Below are positions 54,145-64,000 of a DNA stretch of 64,000 nt, piece after piece. Within the stretch, counting starts at the first letter, position 1. Every line of letters begins with the position of its first letter. The stretch is taken from assembly GCA_963728925.1 (NCBI GenBank), contig CAVSMB010000015.1:1-64000 (forward strand), in the 5' to 3' direction. Below the pieces are notes generated by a model. That model was not told the origin of the DNA. It saw only the letters and a list, made by a program, of their open reading frames with translations, and ran no database searches. The translations under genes were made by a program, and so were the position numbers. Source of the DNA: JBBPZA01 sp963728925 (lineage in GTDB: Bacteria; Actinomycetota; Thermoleophilia; Solirubrobacterales; Solirubrobacteraceae).

Positions 54145-54893
54145 GGATAGAGCTCCATCAGCTTGCGCTCGTCGCTCGGGATCCCGACCTTGACGGTCAG
54201 ACCGATCAGCTCGAGCTCCGCGGCGGTCAGCGGATGGTCGTGCGTCCAGACCCCGGTGGCCATCAGCCGCGCCGCCTCGCGCGCACGCTCCGGCGCCAGC
54301 CGCGGTTGGAGCATCCGCTCCACGAACCCCTGGACCTGCGCGATCGCCTTGCGGCCCACGTCGGCCATGATCAGCGTCTGATCGTCGCGGTCGCCGGGCA
54401 TCTCGGCCACCGCGACGAGCGACGCGGCGGCTTAGCGGTCGAGCTGTGGATCGACCGGCCCGAGCACCGAGTGTGCGTCGACGACGATCGCGTCGGCGGC
54501 GAGCGAGATCAGCGTGCCGCCGCTCATGGCGTAGTGCGGGACCACCGCCGTCACCTTGCCGGGGTGGTCTGCGAGGGCGCCCGCGATCTGCTGCGCGGCG
54601 AGGACGAGTCCGCCCGGGGTGTGGAGGATGATTTCGATCGGCCGGTCGCCCGGCGTGTCGCGGATCGCGCGCAGCACGCCCTCCGCGTCGTCGATGTCGA
54701 TGTAGCGGACGAGCGGGAAGCCGAACAGCGACATGGTCTCCTGGCGGTGGATCAGCGTGACCACCGTCGCCCCGCGCGCGCGTGAGATCGAGCTGAGCGC
54801 GGCGCGCCGGCGGACGAACAGCAGCTGGCGCTGGATGACCGGCTGGAGCGACGCCAGGACGACGTAGAACCACAGCAGGTTGAGTGGATCCAT
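54054..54893 (-). pseudogene. Serine-dehydrogenase-type (ClpP-fold) protease with in-frame stop
   Basis: From ATG 54893: MDPLNLLWFYVVLASLQPVIQRQLLFVRRRAAL (membrane-proximal helix), IEIILHTPGGLVLAAQQIAGAL, VVPHYAMSGGTLISLAAD (nucleophile Ser in MSGGT) and VLGPVDPQLDR, then TAA at 54432-54434. The same frame continues AAASLVAVAEMPGDRDDQTLIMADVGRKAI ... GVWTHDHPLTAAELELIGL ... LMELYPQPRGR, exactly the rest of the family (about 280 residues). The stop replaces what is usually Tyr (TAC to TAA). Unless read through, only a shortened enzyme is made. Confidence 0.8.
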
Positions 54894-55099
54894 GGCTGCT
54901 AGACCGCTTCCGCGGCCGGATCGGCGTCGATGACCGCTTGACCTTTTCCAGCAGGCGGAACTCCGCCTGCGTGAGGCCCGCGTGGTGCAGGTTCGCCAAG
55001 CGCCAGGGCCGCGTCGAAGTCGCGCAGGCGCAGTTCGCGGGTCAGCGCGGGGACGGGTCTGGCGCCAGCCGGGATGCGCCGGAGGCGTCGTCGCTCCGG

Positions 55100-55530
55100 T
55101 CATGCAGCCGCGGCCATGTGCCGGTCGAGCCAGGAACGCAGCTGAGCGGGCGGCACCGCGCCGATCTGGCGGTCGACCTCCTCGCCGTCGCGCACGAGCA
55201 TGAGCAGCGGGATGCTCTGCACCCCGAAGCGGCTGGCGATGTCGGGAGCGTCGTCGATATTGAGCTTGACCACCTTCAACTGCCCGGCGCGCTCACGCGC
55301 CTGCGCCTCGACGGCCGGCGAGACCATGCGGCAGGGTCCGCACCAGGGCGCCCAGAAGTCGACGAGCACGGGCACCGAGGCGCCGATCGCGCCGTCGAAC
55401 TCGCTCGGGCCCGCATCGACGACCCACGGCAGCGGCTGATGGCAGTTCCCGCACTTGGGCGCGCCCTCCGCGACGGCGGGCATGCGGTTCTTCTTGGCGC
55501 AGTTGGGGCAGACGACGATCGCGGCCGGCA

Positions 55531-55531
<1 letters not shown>
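55100..55531 (-). CDS. trxC: Thioredoxin 2-type protein with N-terminal zinc finger
   Basis: 143 residues. An N-terminal double-Cys zinc module (VCPNCAKKNRMP...PKCGNCHQPLP) precedes a thioredoxin domain with the active site FWAPWCGPCRM and the cis-Pro segment QSIPLLML. This is the TrxC/Trx2 arrangement, a stress-induced disulfide reductase. Its ATG overlaps the clpB stop by one base, placing it in the heat-shock operon. Confidence 0.9.
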
Positions 55532-58176
<2,645 letters not shown>

Positions 58177-58180
58177 GCCG

Positions 58181-58492
58181 TCACCTCGGGCGGTGGGTCG
58201 GGGGCTCGTAGCGGCGCAGCCGCGCCTCCAGGTCGTCGATACGGGCGAGCAGCTCGCAGGTCAGGACCGCGGCGCCGTAGCTCAAGCCGAGGTCGCGACG
58301 CAGCCGCGCGGCCTGGGCGAGGCGCGCGGCGGCGTCGGGCGCGAACTGCGCCTCGCCGTCCGTCTCGAGCAGGCCCAGGCGCACGAGCCGGCTGACGACC
58401 TCCGGGTGCAGCCCCGAGTCGCGCGCGAGCATCTCGATCCCGACGAGCCGGGGGCCGATGCGGCGTGTGAGCGTGACCGTGCTCGCCATCAC
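58181..58492 (-). CDS. MerR-type chaperone modulator (CbpM/HspR-like)
   Basis: 103 residues with a MerR-like helix-turn-helix (LVGIEMLARDSGLHPEVVSRLVRLGLLE) and a C-terminal helix (LLARIDDLEARLRRYE). It lies between dnaJ and clpB, overlapping the dnaJ start. HspR in actinobacteria represses dnaK and clpB; CbpM inhibits CbpA-type DnaJ. The weak resemblance to the HspR recognition helix and the CbpA-like DnaJ next to it favour CbpM, but either is possible. Confidence 0.7.
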   Translation of the reverse strand: MMASTVTLTRRIGPRLVGIEMLARDSGLHPEVVSRLVRLGLLETDGEAQFAPDAAARLAQAARLRRDLGLSYGAAVLTCELLARIDDLEARLRRYEPPTHRPR

Positions 58493-59427
58493 CGGCTCCG
58501 GGGATCGAAGTTCGACGTCTCAGCGAGTGCCTCGAAGTGCTTGCGCTCCTGCTTGGAGAGCTTCTTCGGGACCACGATCTTGACCACGGCGTAGAGGTCG
58601 CCGGCGCGGCCGCCGGGGCCGGGCATGCCCTGGCCGCGCAGCCGCAGCCGGCGCCCGCAGGAGGAGCCGGCCGGGACCGTCACGCGCACGCTGTCCCCGA
58701 GCGTCTGTATCTCGACCTTGGCGCCGAGCGCCGCTTCCCACGGCGCGACCGGGAGGTCGACCTCGAGGTCGCGGCCGTCGCGCCGGAACCGCGGGTGCGG
58801 CCGGAGGCGGATGCGCAGCAGCAGATCGCCGGGCGGGGCCCCGCCCCCGCCGCCGCCGCCCTCGCCCGCGAGCCGGATCACCTGGCCGTCGCGGACGCCA
58901 CGCGGGATGTCCACCTCGTAGTCACGTCCGTCGCCGAGCGTGAGCCGGCGCTTCCCCCCGCGGGCGGCGTCCTCGAGCGTCAGCTCGAGCACCGCCTCCT
59001 GGTCACCGCCGCGCCGCGAGAAGCCGTCGAAGCCGCGGGCGCGCCCGCGGCCGCCGAACAGGCCTTCGAACAGATCCGAGAAGTCGTCGCCGTCGCCGAA
59101 CTCGACGCGCACATCGTCGCCGTTGAAGCCACCGCCCCGACCGCCACCGCGGCGCATGTACTCCTCGAAGCCGGCGGCGCCGCTGACGTCGTCGCCGGCC
59201 TTCCAGTTCTGCCCCAACCGGTCGTACTTCTCGCGCTTCTCCGGGTCGCGCAGGACCTCGTAGGCCTCCGCGATCTCCTTGAAGCGGTCCTCGGCGCCAG
59301 GGTTCTTGTTGACGTCGGGGTGGTTCTGGCGCGCGAGCTTGCGATACGCGCTGCGGATCTCCTCGTTGCTCGCGCCGCGCGGGACGCCGAGGACCTCGTA
59401 GTAGTCGCGAAACGCGACGGCCATCAA
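58489..59427 (-). CDS. dnaJ: DnaJ/CbpA-type co-chaperone
   Basis: 312 residues. J-domain FRDYYEVLGVPRGASNEEIRSAYRKLARQNHPDVN with the HPD triad, a Gly/Phe-rich linker (RGGGRGGGFNG), and two beta-sandwich substrate domains (LELTLEDAARGGKRRLTL; LLLRIRLRPHPRFRRDGRDL). The cysteine-rich zinc domain of classical DnaJ is absent, as in CbpA. It overlaps grpE by four bases. Confidence 0.93.
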   Translation of the reverse strand: MMAVAFRDYYEVLGVPRGASNEEIRSAYRKLARQNHPDVNKNPGAEDRFKEIAEAYEVLRDPEKREKYDRLGQNWKAGDDVSGAAGFEEYMRRGGGRGGGFNGDDVRVEFGDGDDFSDLFEGLFGGRGRARGFDGFSRRGGDQEAVLELTLEDAARGGKRRLTLGDGRDYEVDIPRGVRDGQVIRLAGEGGGGGGGAPPGDLLLRIRLRPHPRFRRDGRDLEVDLPVAPWEAALGAKVEIQTLGDSVRVTVPAGSSCGRRLRLRGQGMPGPGGRAGDLYAVVKIVVPKKLSKQERKHFEALAETSNFDPRSR

Positions 59428-59933
59428 CCGTCACCGGCGGGGGCGCGGGCCACGATCACCTGCGCGGGACGCAGGACATGGTCGCCGCGCGCGAAGCCCG
59501 ACCGCGCGACCTCCGCGACCGTCCGGTCCGGCGTCTCGGTCGTCTCCCGGACGCCGATCGCCTCGTGGCGCTCCGGGTCGAACGGCTCGCCGACCGCGCC
59601 GAGCCGGCTGACGCCCTGACGGTCCAGGATCGCCTCGAGCTGCTCCATGACGGCGCGCAGGCCCGGCGCGGCCGGGTGCACGGGCTCCATCTGCCCCAGC
59701 GCGCGATCGACGCTGTCGACGGCCTCGAGCCAGTCGAGCAGGACCGCATCGCGGCCCTCCGCCACGCGCCGCTCGGTGTCCCGAGCGACGCGCTTGCGGT
59801 AGTTGTCGAGGTCGGCAAGCGCCCGCTTGTAGCGGTCCTCGAGCTGCGCGTTGCGCTCCTCGAGCTCGGCGTGGCGCGCGTCCTGGGCCTCCGCCGGCTG
59901 AGCCTCGGGGTCAGTCGCGTGTGAACTCGGCAT
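59424..59933 (-). CDS. grpE: GrpE, nucleotide exchange factor of DnaK
   Basis: 169 residues. A long N-terminal helix (ELEERNAQLEDRYKRALADLDNYRKRV) carries the family's dimerising coiled coil. The beta-wing domain has LGAVGEPFDPERHEAIGV and the C-terminal VLRPAQVIVA. It overlaps the dnaK stop by 23 bases. GrpE releases ADP from DnaK. Confidence 0.94.
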   Translation of the reverse strand: MPSSHATDPEAQPAEAQDARHAELEERNAQLEDRYKRALADLDNYRKRVARDTERRVAEGRDAVLLDWLEAVDSVDRALGQMEPVHPAAPGLRAVMEQLEAILDRQGVSRLGAVGEPFDPERHEAIGVRETTETPDRTVAEVARSGFARGDHVLRPAQVIVARAPAGDG

Positions 59934-61812
59934 CGATGACCTCGTCGTCGTCGGTCGCCCCGTCGCGCGCGGCGCCGTCGCCGCCGCGGTTCGTGCCCGC
60001 CGCGCCCGCCGCCGCCTGCGCCGACGCCGGCAGCGACTGGATGAGCTGCTGCAGGTCGGAGATCAGCGGACGCACGCGGTCGAGGCCGGCCTGCTCCTCG
60101 ATCGCCCGGCGCGCGTCGGCGATCATCTGCTCGGCACGCGCCTTCTCGTGCACCGGCAGCCCCCCCTGCAGCTGTTCGACCAGCTGGTCGGCCTGGTAGG
60201 CGAGCGAGTCGAGCTCGTTGCGGGCGTCGATCTCCTCGCGCCGTTGCTTGTCCTCGCCCGCGTGCTCCTGGGCCTCGCGAACCATGCGCTCGACGTCGCT
60301 CTGGTCGAGGTTGGTGCTCTCCTGGATCGTGACCTGCTGCTCGGCGCCCGTGTCCTTGTCGCGAGCCGAGACGTTGAGGATCCCGTTGGCGTCGATGTCG
60401 AACGTCACCTCGATCTGCGGGACGCCCCGCGGCGCGGGCCGGATGCCCTCGAGACGGAAGCGCGCCAGCTGCCGGTTGTCGGCGGCCAGCTCTCGCTCAC
60501 CCTGGAGCACGACGATGTCCACCGCGGTCTGGTTGTCCTCCGCGGTCGAGAACGTCTCCGTGCGGCGCGCCGGGATCGTCGTGTTGCGCTCGATCACCTT
60601 GGTCATGACGCCGCCCATCGTCTCCAGCCCGACGGAGAGCGGGGTGACGTCGAGCAGGACGACGTCCTCGACATCGCCCTTGAGCACGCCCACCTGCAGC
60701 GCGGCGCCGATCGCGACGACCTCATCCGGGTTGACCGTCATGTTCGGGTCCTTGCCTCCCGTCAGCCGGCGGACGAGCTGCTGGACCGCGGGGATGCGCG
60801 TCGACCCGCCCACGAGGATCACCTCGTCGATGTCGTCCGCGGTCAGCCTGGCGTCGGACAGCGCCGCCTCGACCGGCCCTCGGGTGCGCTCGATCAGGTC
60901 CTGGGCGAGCTGTTCGAACTTCGCCCGCGTGATCGACGTGTTCAGGTGCTTGGGGCCCGAGGCGTCGGCCGTGACGAACGGCAGGTTGATCTGCGCCGTG
61001 GTAGCCGATGAGAGCTCAGTCTTGGCTCGCTCGGCCGCCTCATAGAGGCGCTGAAGCGCCTGCGGGTCCGAGCGCAGGTCGATGCCCTGATCCTTCTTGA
61101 ACTCCTCGGCCAGCCAGTCGACGATCCGCTTGTCGAAGTCATCGCCGCCGAGGTGGCCGTCGCCGTTGGTCGAGCGCACCTCGACCACGCCGTCACCGAC
61201 GTCGAGGATCGACACGTCGAACGTGCCGCCGCCGAGGTCGAACACCAGCACGGTCTCGGAGCCCTTCTTGTCGAGCCCGTATGCGAGCGCGGCCGCGGTC
61301 GGCTCGTTGATGATCCGCAGCACCTCGAGACCCGCGATCTTCCCCGCGTCCTTCGTCGCCTGGCGCTGGGCGTCGTTGAAGTACGCGGGCACGGTGATGA
61401 CGGCCTCGGTGACCTTCTCGCCGAGGAACTTCGCGGCGTCGTCGGCCAGCTTGCGCAGGATCTGCGCGGAGATCTCCTCCGGGGCGTACTGCTTGCCCCG
61501 CACCTCGAAGCGCACGGCGTCGCTCGGGCCCTTGACGACCTTGAAGGCGACGATCTTCGCCTCCTCGTCGACCTCGCCCCACTTGCGCCCGATGAAGCGC
61601 TTGGCGGAGTAGATCGTCGCCTCGGAGTTGAGGATCGCCTGGCGCTTGGCCACCTGCCCGACCAGCCGCTGCCCGTCCTCCGTGAACGCCACCACGGACG
61701 GCGTCGTCCGGCCGCCCTCGGCGTTGGGGATGACTTCTGCCTGGCCTCCCTCCATCGTCGCCGCGACGACGGAGTTGGTCGTTCCAAGATCGATGCCGAC
61801 GGCCTTTGCCAT
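59911..61812 (-). CDS. dnaK: DnaK chaperone (Hsp70)
   Basis: 633 residues. Start MAKAVGIDLGTTNSVVA with AGGAG upstream. ATPase-domain motifs are IGRKWGEVD, AVITVPAYFNDAQRQATKDAG, VFDLGGGTFDVSILDVGDGVVEV and ILVGGSTRIPAVQQLV. The substrate domain follows (DVTPLSVGLETMGGVMTKVIERNTTIP) with a helical lid and the tail DDDEVIDAEFTRD. First gene of the leftward dnaK-grpE-dnaJ-cbpM-clpB-trx operon. Confidence 0.97.
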   Translation of the reverse strand: MAKAVGIDLGTTNSVVAATMEGGQAEVIPNAEGGRTTPSVVAFTEDGQRLVGQVAKRQAILNSEATIYSAKRFIGRKWGEVDEEAKIVAFKVVKGPSDAVRFEVRGKQYAPEEISAQILRKLADDAAKFLGEKVTEAVITVPAYFNDAQRQATKDAGKIAGLEVLRIINEPTAAALAYGLDKKGSETVLVFDLGGGTFDVSILDVGDGVVEVRSTNGDGHLGGDDFDKRIVDWLAEEFKKDQGIDLRSDPQALQRLYEAAERAKTELSSATTAQINLPFVTADASGPKHLNTSITRAKFEQLAQDLIERTRGPVEAALSDARLTADDIDEVILVGGSTRIPAVQQLVRRLTGGKDPNMTVNPDEVVAIGAALQVGVLKGDVEDVVLLDVTPLSVGLETMGGVMTKVIERNTTIPARRTETFSTAEDNQTAVDIVVLQGERELAADNRQLARFRLEGIRPAPRGVPQIEVTFDIDANGILNVSARDKDTGAEQQVTIQESTNLDQSDVERMVREAQEHAGEDKQRREEIDARNELDSLAYQADQLVEQLQGGLPVHEKARAEQMIADARRAIEEQAGLDRVRPLISDLQQLIQSLPASAQAAAGAAGTNRGGDGAARDGATDDDEVIDAEFTRD

Positions 61813-61877
61813 GCGCTGCTCCTCTCAATGTCCGGGGCCCACATTCGGCTGTAGGCCACGCGCGCCGCCCGTCAAGC
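61813..61877 (-). promoter_or_regulatory. Putative dnaK promoter region
   Basis: On the minus strand TTGACG, which overlaps the sigma-gene stop codon, is followed after 16 bases by TACAGC, a plausible -35/-10 pair about 40 bases before the dnaK start. GAGAGGAG precedes the ATG. Neither a complete HAIR (CTTGAGT-N7-ACTCAAG) nor a CIRCE element was seen. Confidence 0.35.
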
Positions 61878-62672
61878 CACGGTGCGCAGCTTGTCCAGCG
61901 CCTCGCATTCGATCTGACGCACGCGTTCGGCCGTCACGCCGAGGTCCAGGCCGAGCTCACGGAGGGTTCGTGGCGGAGGGTCGAGGCCGTAGTGCGAGCG
62001 GACGACGGTGCGCTCGCGGTCGCTCAGGACGGCCAGCATGCGCGTGAGCTCACCGGCCGCGACGCGCATCGGCACGCGGTCGAAGGCGTCCTCGGCGCGC
62101 GGGTCGGCCAGCAGGTCGCCGGGCGAGCCTCCGCCGCCGGCCTCGGTGGCCGTGGGCTCGTCGAGCCCGCGCGGCCGCAGGGAGGCGCCCAGGAGGGACT
62201 GGACCTGGGTCGCCCCCAGTCCGGACCCGGCAGCGAGCTGCGCGGACGTCGGCGCGCGCCGGTGTGCCTGCACGTGATCGGAGTGGACCTGCTTCAGACG
62301 GGCAAGCTGACGTGAGGCCCGGTCGGAGAGCACCACGGGCCGCGCGACCTCGGAGACGAGTTGCTGCATCGCTTGGCGGACCCACCAGGACGCGTAGCCC
62401 CAGAACGGCGTGCCGAGCGCCGGGTCATAGCGCTCCAGCGCGCGCAGCAGCCCGACCACACCTTCCTGGAGGAGCTCGTCGCGGGTCAGCGCCGGGGTGC
62501 CGCGATACCGGCGCGCTAGGCTCGCCACGAGCGGCATGAACATGTCCACCAAAGCGTCGCGTGCGGCGCCGTCGGCCCTCTGTGCGGCCAACACGAACTC
62601 GCGCTCTCCCACGGGTACTCCCTCCGCGATCGCCAACGCTCGCATGCTGTCCCCGGGGCATGCGCCGTTCAT
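61872..62672 (-). CDS. RNA polymerase sigma-70 family factor (group 2/3)
   Basis: 266 residues from ATG 62672; ATG 62645, preceded by GGGGAC, is an equally good start. Region 2 is DMFMPLVASLARRYRGTPALTRDELLQEGVVGLLRALERYDPALGTPFWGYASWWVRQAM in consecutive blocks. Region 3 is LARLKQVHSDHVQAHRRAP and region 4 is RTLRELGLDLGVTAERVRQIECEALDKLR. It sits 60 bases upstream of dnaK in the same direction. A role in heat-shock transcription is inferred from this position only. Confidence 0.85.
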   Translation of the reverse strand: MNGACPGDSMRALAIAEGVPVGEREFVLAAQRADGAARDALVDMFMPLVASLARRYRGTPALTRDELLQEGVVGLLRALERYDPALGTPFWGYASWWVRQAMQQLVSEVARPVVLSDRASRQLARLKQVHSDHVQAHRRAPTSAQLAAGSGLGATQVQSLLGASLRPRGLDEPTATEAGGGGSPGDLLADPRAEDAFDRVPMRVAAGELTRMLAVLSDRERTVVRSHYGLDPPPRTLRELGLDLGVTAERVRQIECEALDKLRTVA

Positions 62673-62708
62673 GGGGCATTCGACTTATCTTTCGGGCCTG
62701 CTTCTCTC

Positions 62709-64000
62709 ATGACGGCCGAGGGCCACGACAGTGACGCCGTCGTGGTCGCCGTGGCACCGTCCGGTCGGATTGTCTTCAGTAATCGAGAGGCGTTGCAGGT
62801 CGAGAATCGCCGGCTGGCCGAGCTCGCCGGCGAGTTCGCGATAGTGCATCCCGACGGACGCCCGTACGCGGCCTCTGAATGGCCGCTTGCACGCTCGCTC
62901 GCGTCCGGTGAGGAGATCGTCGAGGAGGAGTTCCTCCGCCTCGCGCCGGACGGCGCGCCGACACGGTTCCACTGCAACTCCTCTCCGATCCTCGACGCCG
63001 ACGGCAACATCGCGGGTGCGGTCGCCGTCACCCGCGACGCGACCGCTGAGCAGGACCGCGCCGAGCGACTCGCCTACCTCGCCGGGCTGATCGACCACGC
63101 CGACGACGCGATCGTCGCACTCGACCGCAACTGGTTCGTGACCATGTGGAGCAAGGGCGCCGAGCGGATGTACGGCTGGACGGAGGAGGAGGTCATCGGG
63201 CGGCACACGACCGAGGTCGCCGATCTGGAGATGAGCGACGAGGCTCGCGCGGAATCGCGGCGCGCCGTGGCGGAGCACGGGCGCTGGCGCGGTGAGGTGG
63301 TCGCGCACCGCAACGACGGCAGCGCGGTCACGGTCGAACTCGTCACCGCCGCCCTGCGCGATGACACGGGGGATGTCACGGCGTTCCTCGGCATCCATCG
63401 CGACGTGACCGAGCGCAAACGGGCTGAGGAGGCGCTGGCCGAGGCGCGCCGGCGGAGCGAGACGATCCTCGAGAGCATCACCGACGCTTTCGTGGCGGTG
63501 GACCGGGACTGGCGGTACACGTACATCAACGATCGCGCCTTGCAGGGCATGCAGGTCAGGGGCGGCGGTCCGGTGACGCGCGACGAGATGCTCGGCCGGA
63601 ACATGTGGGACGCCTTCCCGGACGCCGTCGGCACGGAGATCCACCGCCGCTACCGCGAGGCCATGGGCGGGCAGCGCGCCGTCGAGTTCGAAACGTACTT
63701 CGAGCCGAGTGGCGAGTGGATCGAAGCCCACGCCTATCCGTCGGACGCGGGCCTCTCGATCTACTACCGCGACGTCAGCGAACGCAGGCGGGCCGAGGCG
63801 GAGACGCGGCGGAGCGAGACGCTGCTCGACGGGATCACCGACGCCTTCTACGCGCTCGACGCGGACTGGCGGTTCACGTACATCAACGAGCGCGCCGTCG
63901 TCGTGCTGGGAGAGAACCTGGACGAACCGCTCCCGCGCGAGGCCTACCTCGGCCGGACGGTCTGGGAGATCTTCCCGGACGTCGTCCGCACGGAGCTCGA
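62709..64000 (+). CDS. Multi-PAS sensor protein (3' end beyond the window)
   Basis: Open from ATG 62709 through the window edge (430 codons). At least three PAS units are visible: LIDHADDAIVALDRNWFVTMWSKGAERMYGWTEEEVIG with its PAC end FLGIHRDVTERKRAEEAL, then SITDAFVAVDRDWRYTYIND ... LSIYYRDVSERRRAEAETRR, then GITDAFYALDADWRFTYINERAVVVLG. A first, shorter PAS-like segment lies at residues 10-115 (ends AVAVTRDATAEQDR). The output domain (kinase, GGDEF or phosphatase) is not in view. The gene is divergent from the sigma-factor gene with 36 bases between. Confidence 0.88.
   Translation, partial: MTAEGHDSDAVVVAVAPSGRIVFSNREALQVENRRLAELAGEFAIVHPDGRPYAASEWPLARSLASGEEIVEEEFLRLAPDGAPTRFHCNSSPILDADGNIAGAVAVTRDATAEQDRAERLAYLAGLIDHADDAIVALDRNWFVTMWSKGAERMYGWTEEEVIGRHTTEVADLEMSDEARAESRRAVAEHGRWRGEVVAHRNDGSAVTVELVTAALRDDTGDVTAFLGIHRDVTERKRAEEALAEARRRSETILESITDAFVAVDRDWRYTYINDRALQGMQVRGGGPVTRDEMLGRNMWDAFPDAVGTEIHRRYREAMGGQRAVEFETYFEPSGEWIEAHAYPSDAGLSIYYRDVSERRRAEAETRRSETLLDGITDAFYALDADWRFTYINERAVVVLGENLDEPLPREAYLGRTVWEIFPDVVRTEL

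Noticed and set aside
54895..55099. SHOCT-like short segment (LANLHHAGLTQAEFRLLEK)
   Set aside because: Only about 20 residues resemble SHOCT and no start or stop frames it; too little to call.
61813..61871. HAIR or CIRCE element before dnaK
   Set aside because: Only an isolated TTGAG-like half was seen; neither inverted repeat is complete.

Overview
The window is about 70% G+C, has actinobacterial gene content and reads like a soil actinobacterium, plausibly of the Thermoleophilia/Solirubrobacterales. That placement is an inference from base composition, leaderless-looking promoters, PD40-type secreted propellers and the kdp and heat-shock layouts; there is no rRNA in the window.

Positions 1-25.6 kb form a mobile-element graveyard ending at an intact tRNA-His gene. 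It opens with a partial gene carrying a Gly-Asp repeat, an ExeA/TniB-like ATPase and a DUF3987-type P-loop protein, then a 5'-truncated IS1380 transposase. Next come the scattered pieces of one very large gene (3765-11840): HEAT repeats, a CHAT caspase-like protease, a P-loop (STAND/AAA-type) NTPase and a long helical/HEAT tail. This resembles a predicted immunity or conflict protein. It is cut by an IS1634-like element that itself carries an IS5-family element, and it is capped at its stop codon by an IS630-like element that carries an IS21 element. Computationally removing the IS1634 insertion plus one 5-bp target copy restores the reading frame exactly. Further right are an IS110 element, two related IS701-like copies (one splits a DHA2-type MFS efflux gene with a 6-bp target duplication), integrase and CDF-transporter remnants, and tRNA scraps.

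Positions 25.7-39.8 kb are chromosomal: a zinc-ribbon membrane protein, an RTX-like tail, a secreted beta-propeller protein, and an extended potassium-uptake (Kdp) locus. The Kdp genes run F-A-C-B rather than the usual F-A-B-C. KdpD is split: the N-terminal sensor module and the histidine kinase are separate genes, and the sensor module occurs twice. Two paralogous proteins of unknown function bracket the transporter genes, and a truncated second kdpA lies beside the divergent regulatory genes.

Positions 39.8-55 kb hold housekeeping and envelope genes: a secreted peptidoglycan-binding protein, NudC, a YihY/BrkB membrane protein, a COG4280-like membrane protein, a Tat-exported phosphoesterase and a cNMP-domain/thioredoxin-reductase-like fusion. 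They are mixed with many decayed genes: a sigma factor fused out of frame to a phosphotransferase, a methyltransferase with an internal deletion, an MFS transporter split by an IS66 element (8-bp duplication), and a serine-dehydrogenase-type protease with an in-frame stop.

Positions 55.1-62.7 kb are an intact heat-shock block read leftward: sigma factor, dnaK, grpE, dnaJ, a CbpM/HspR-like modulator, clpB and a thioredoxin. A multi-PAS sensor starts divergently and runs off the right edge. Several genes carry one-base frameshifts, so either real decay or assembly indels must be considered throughout.
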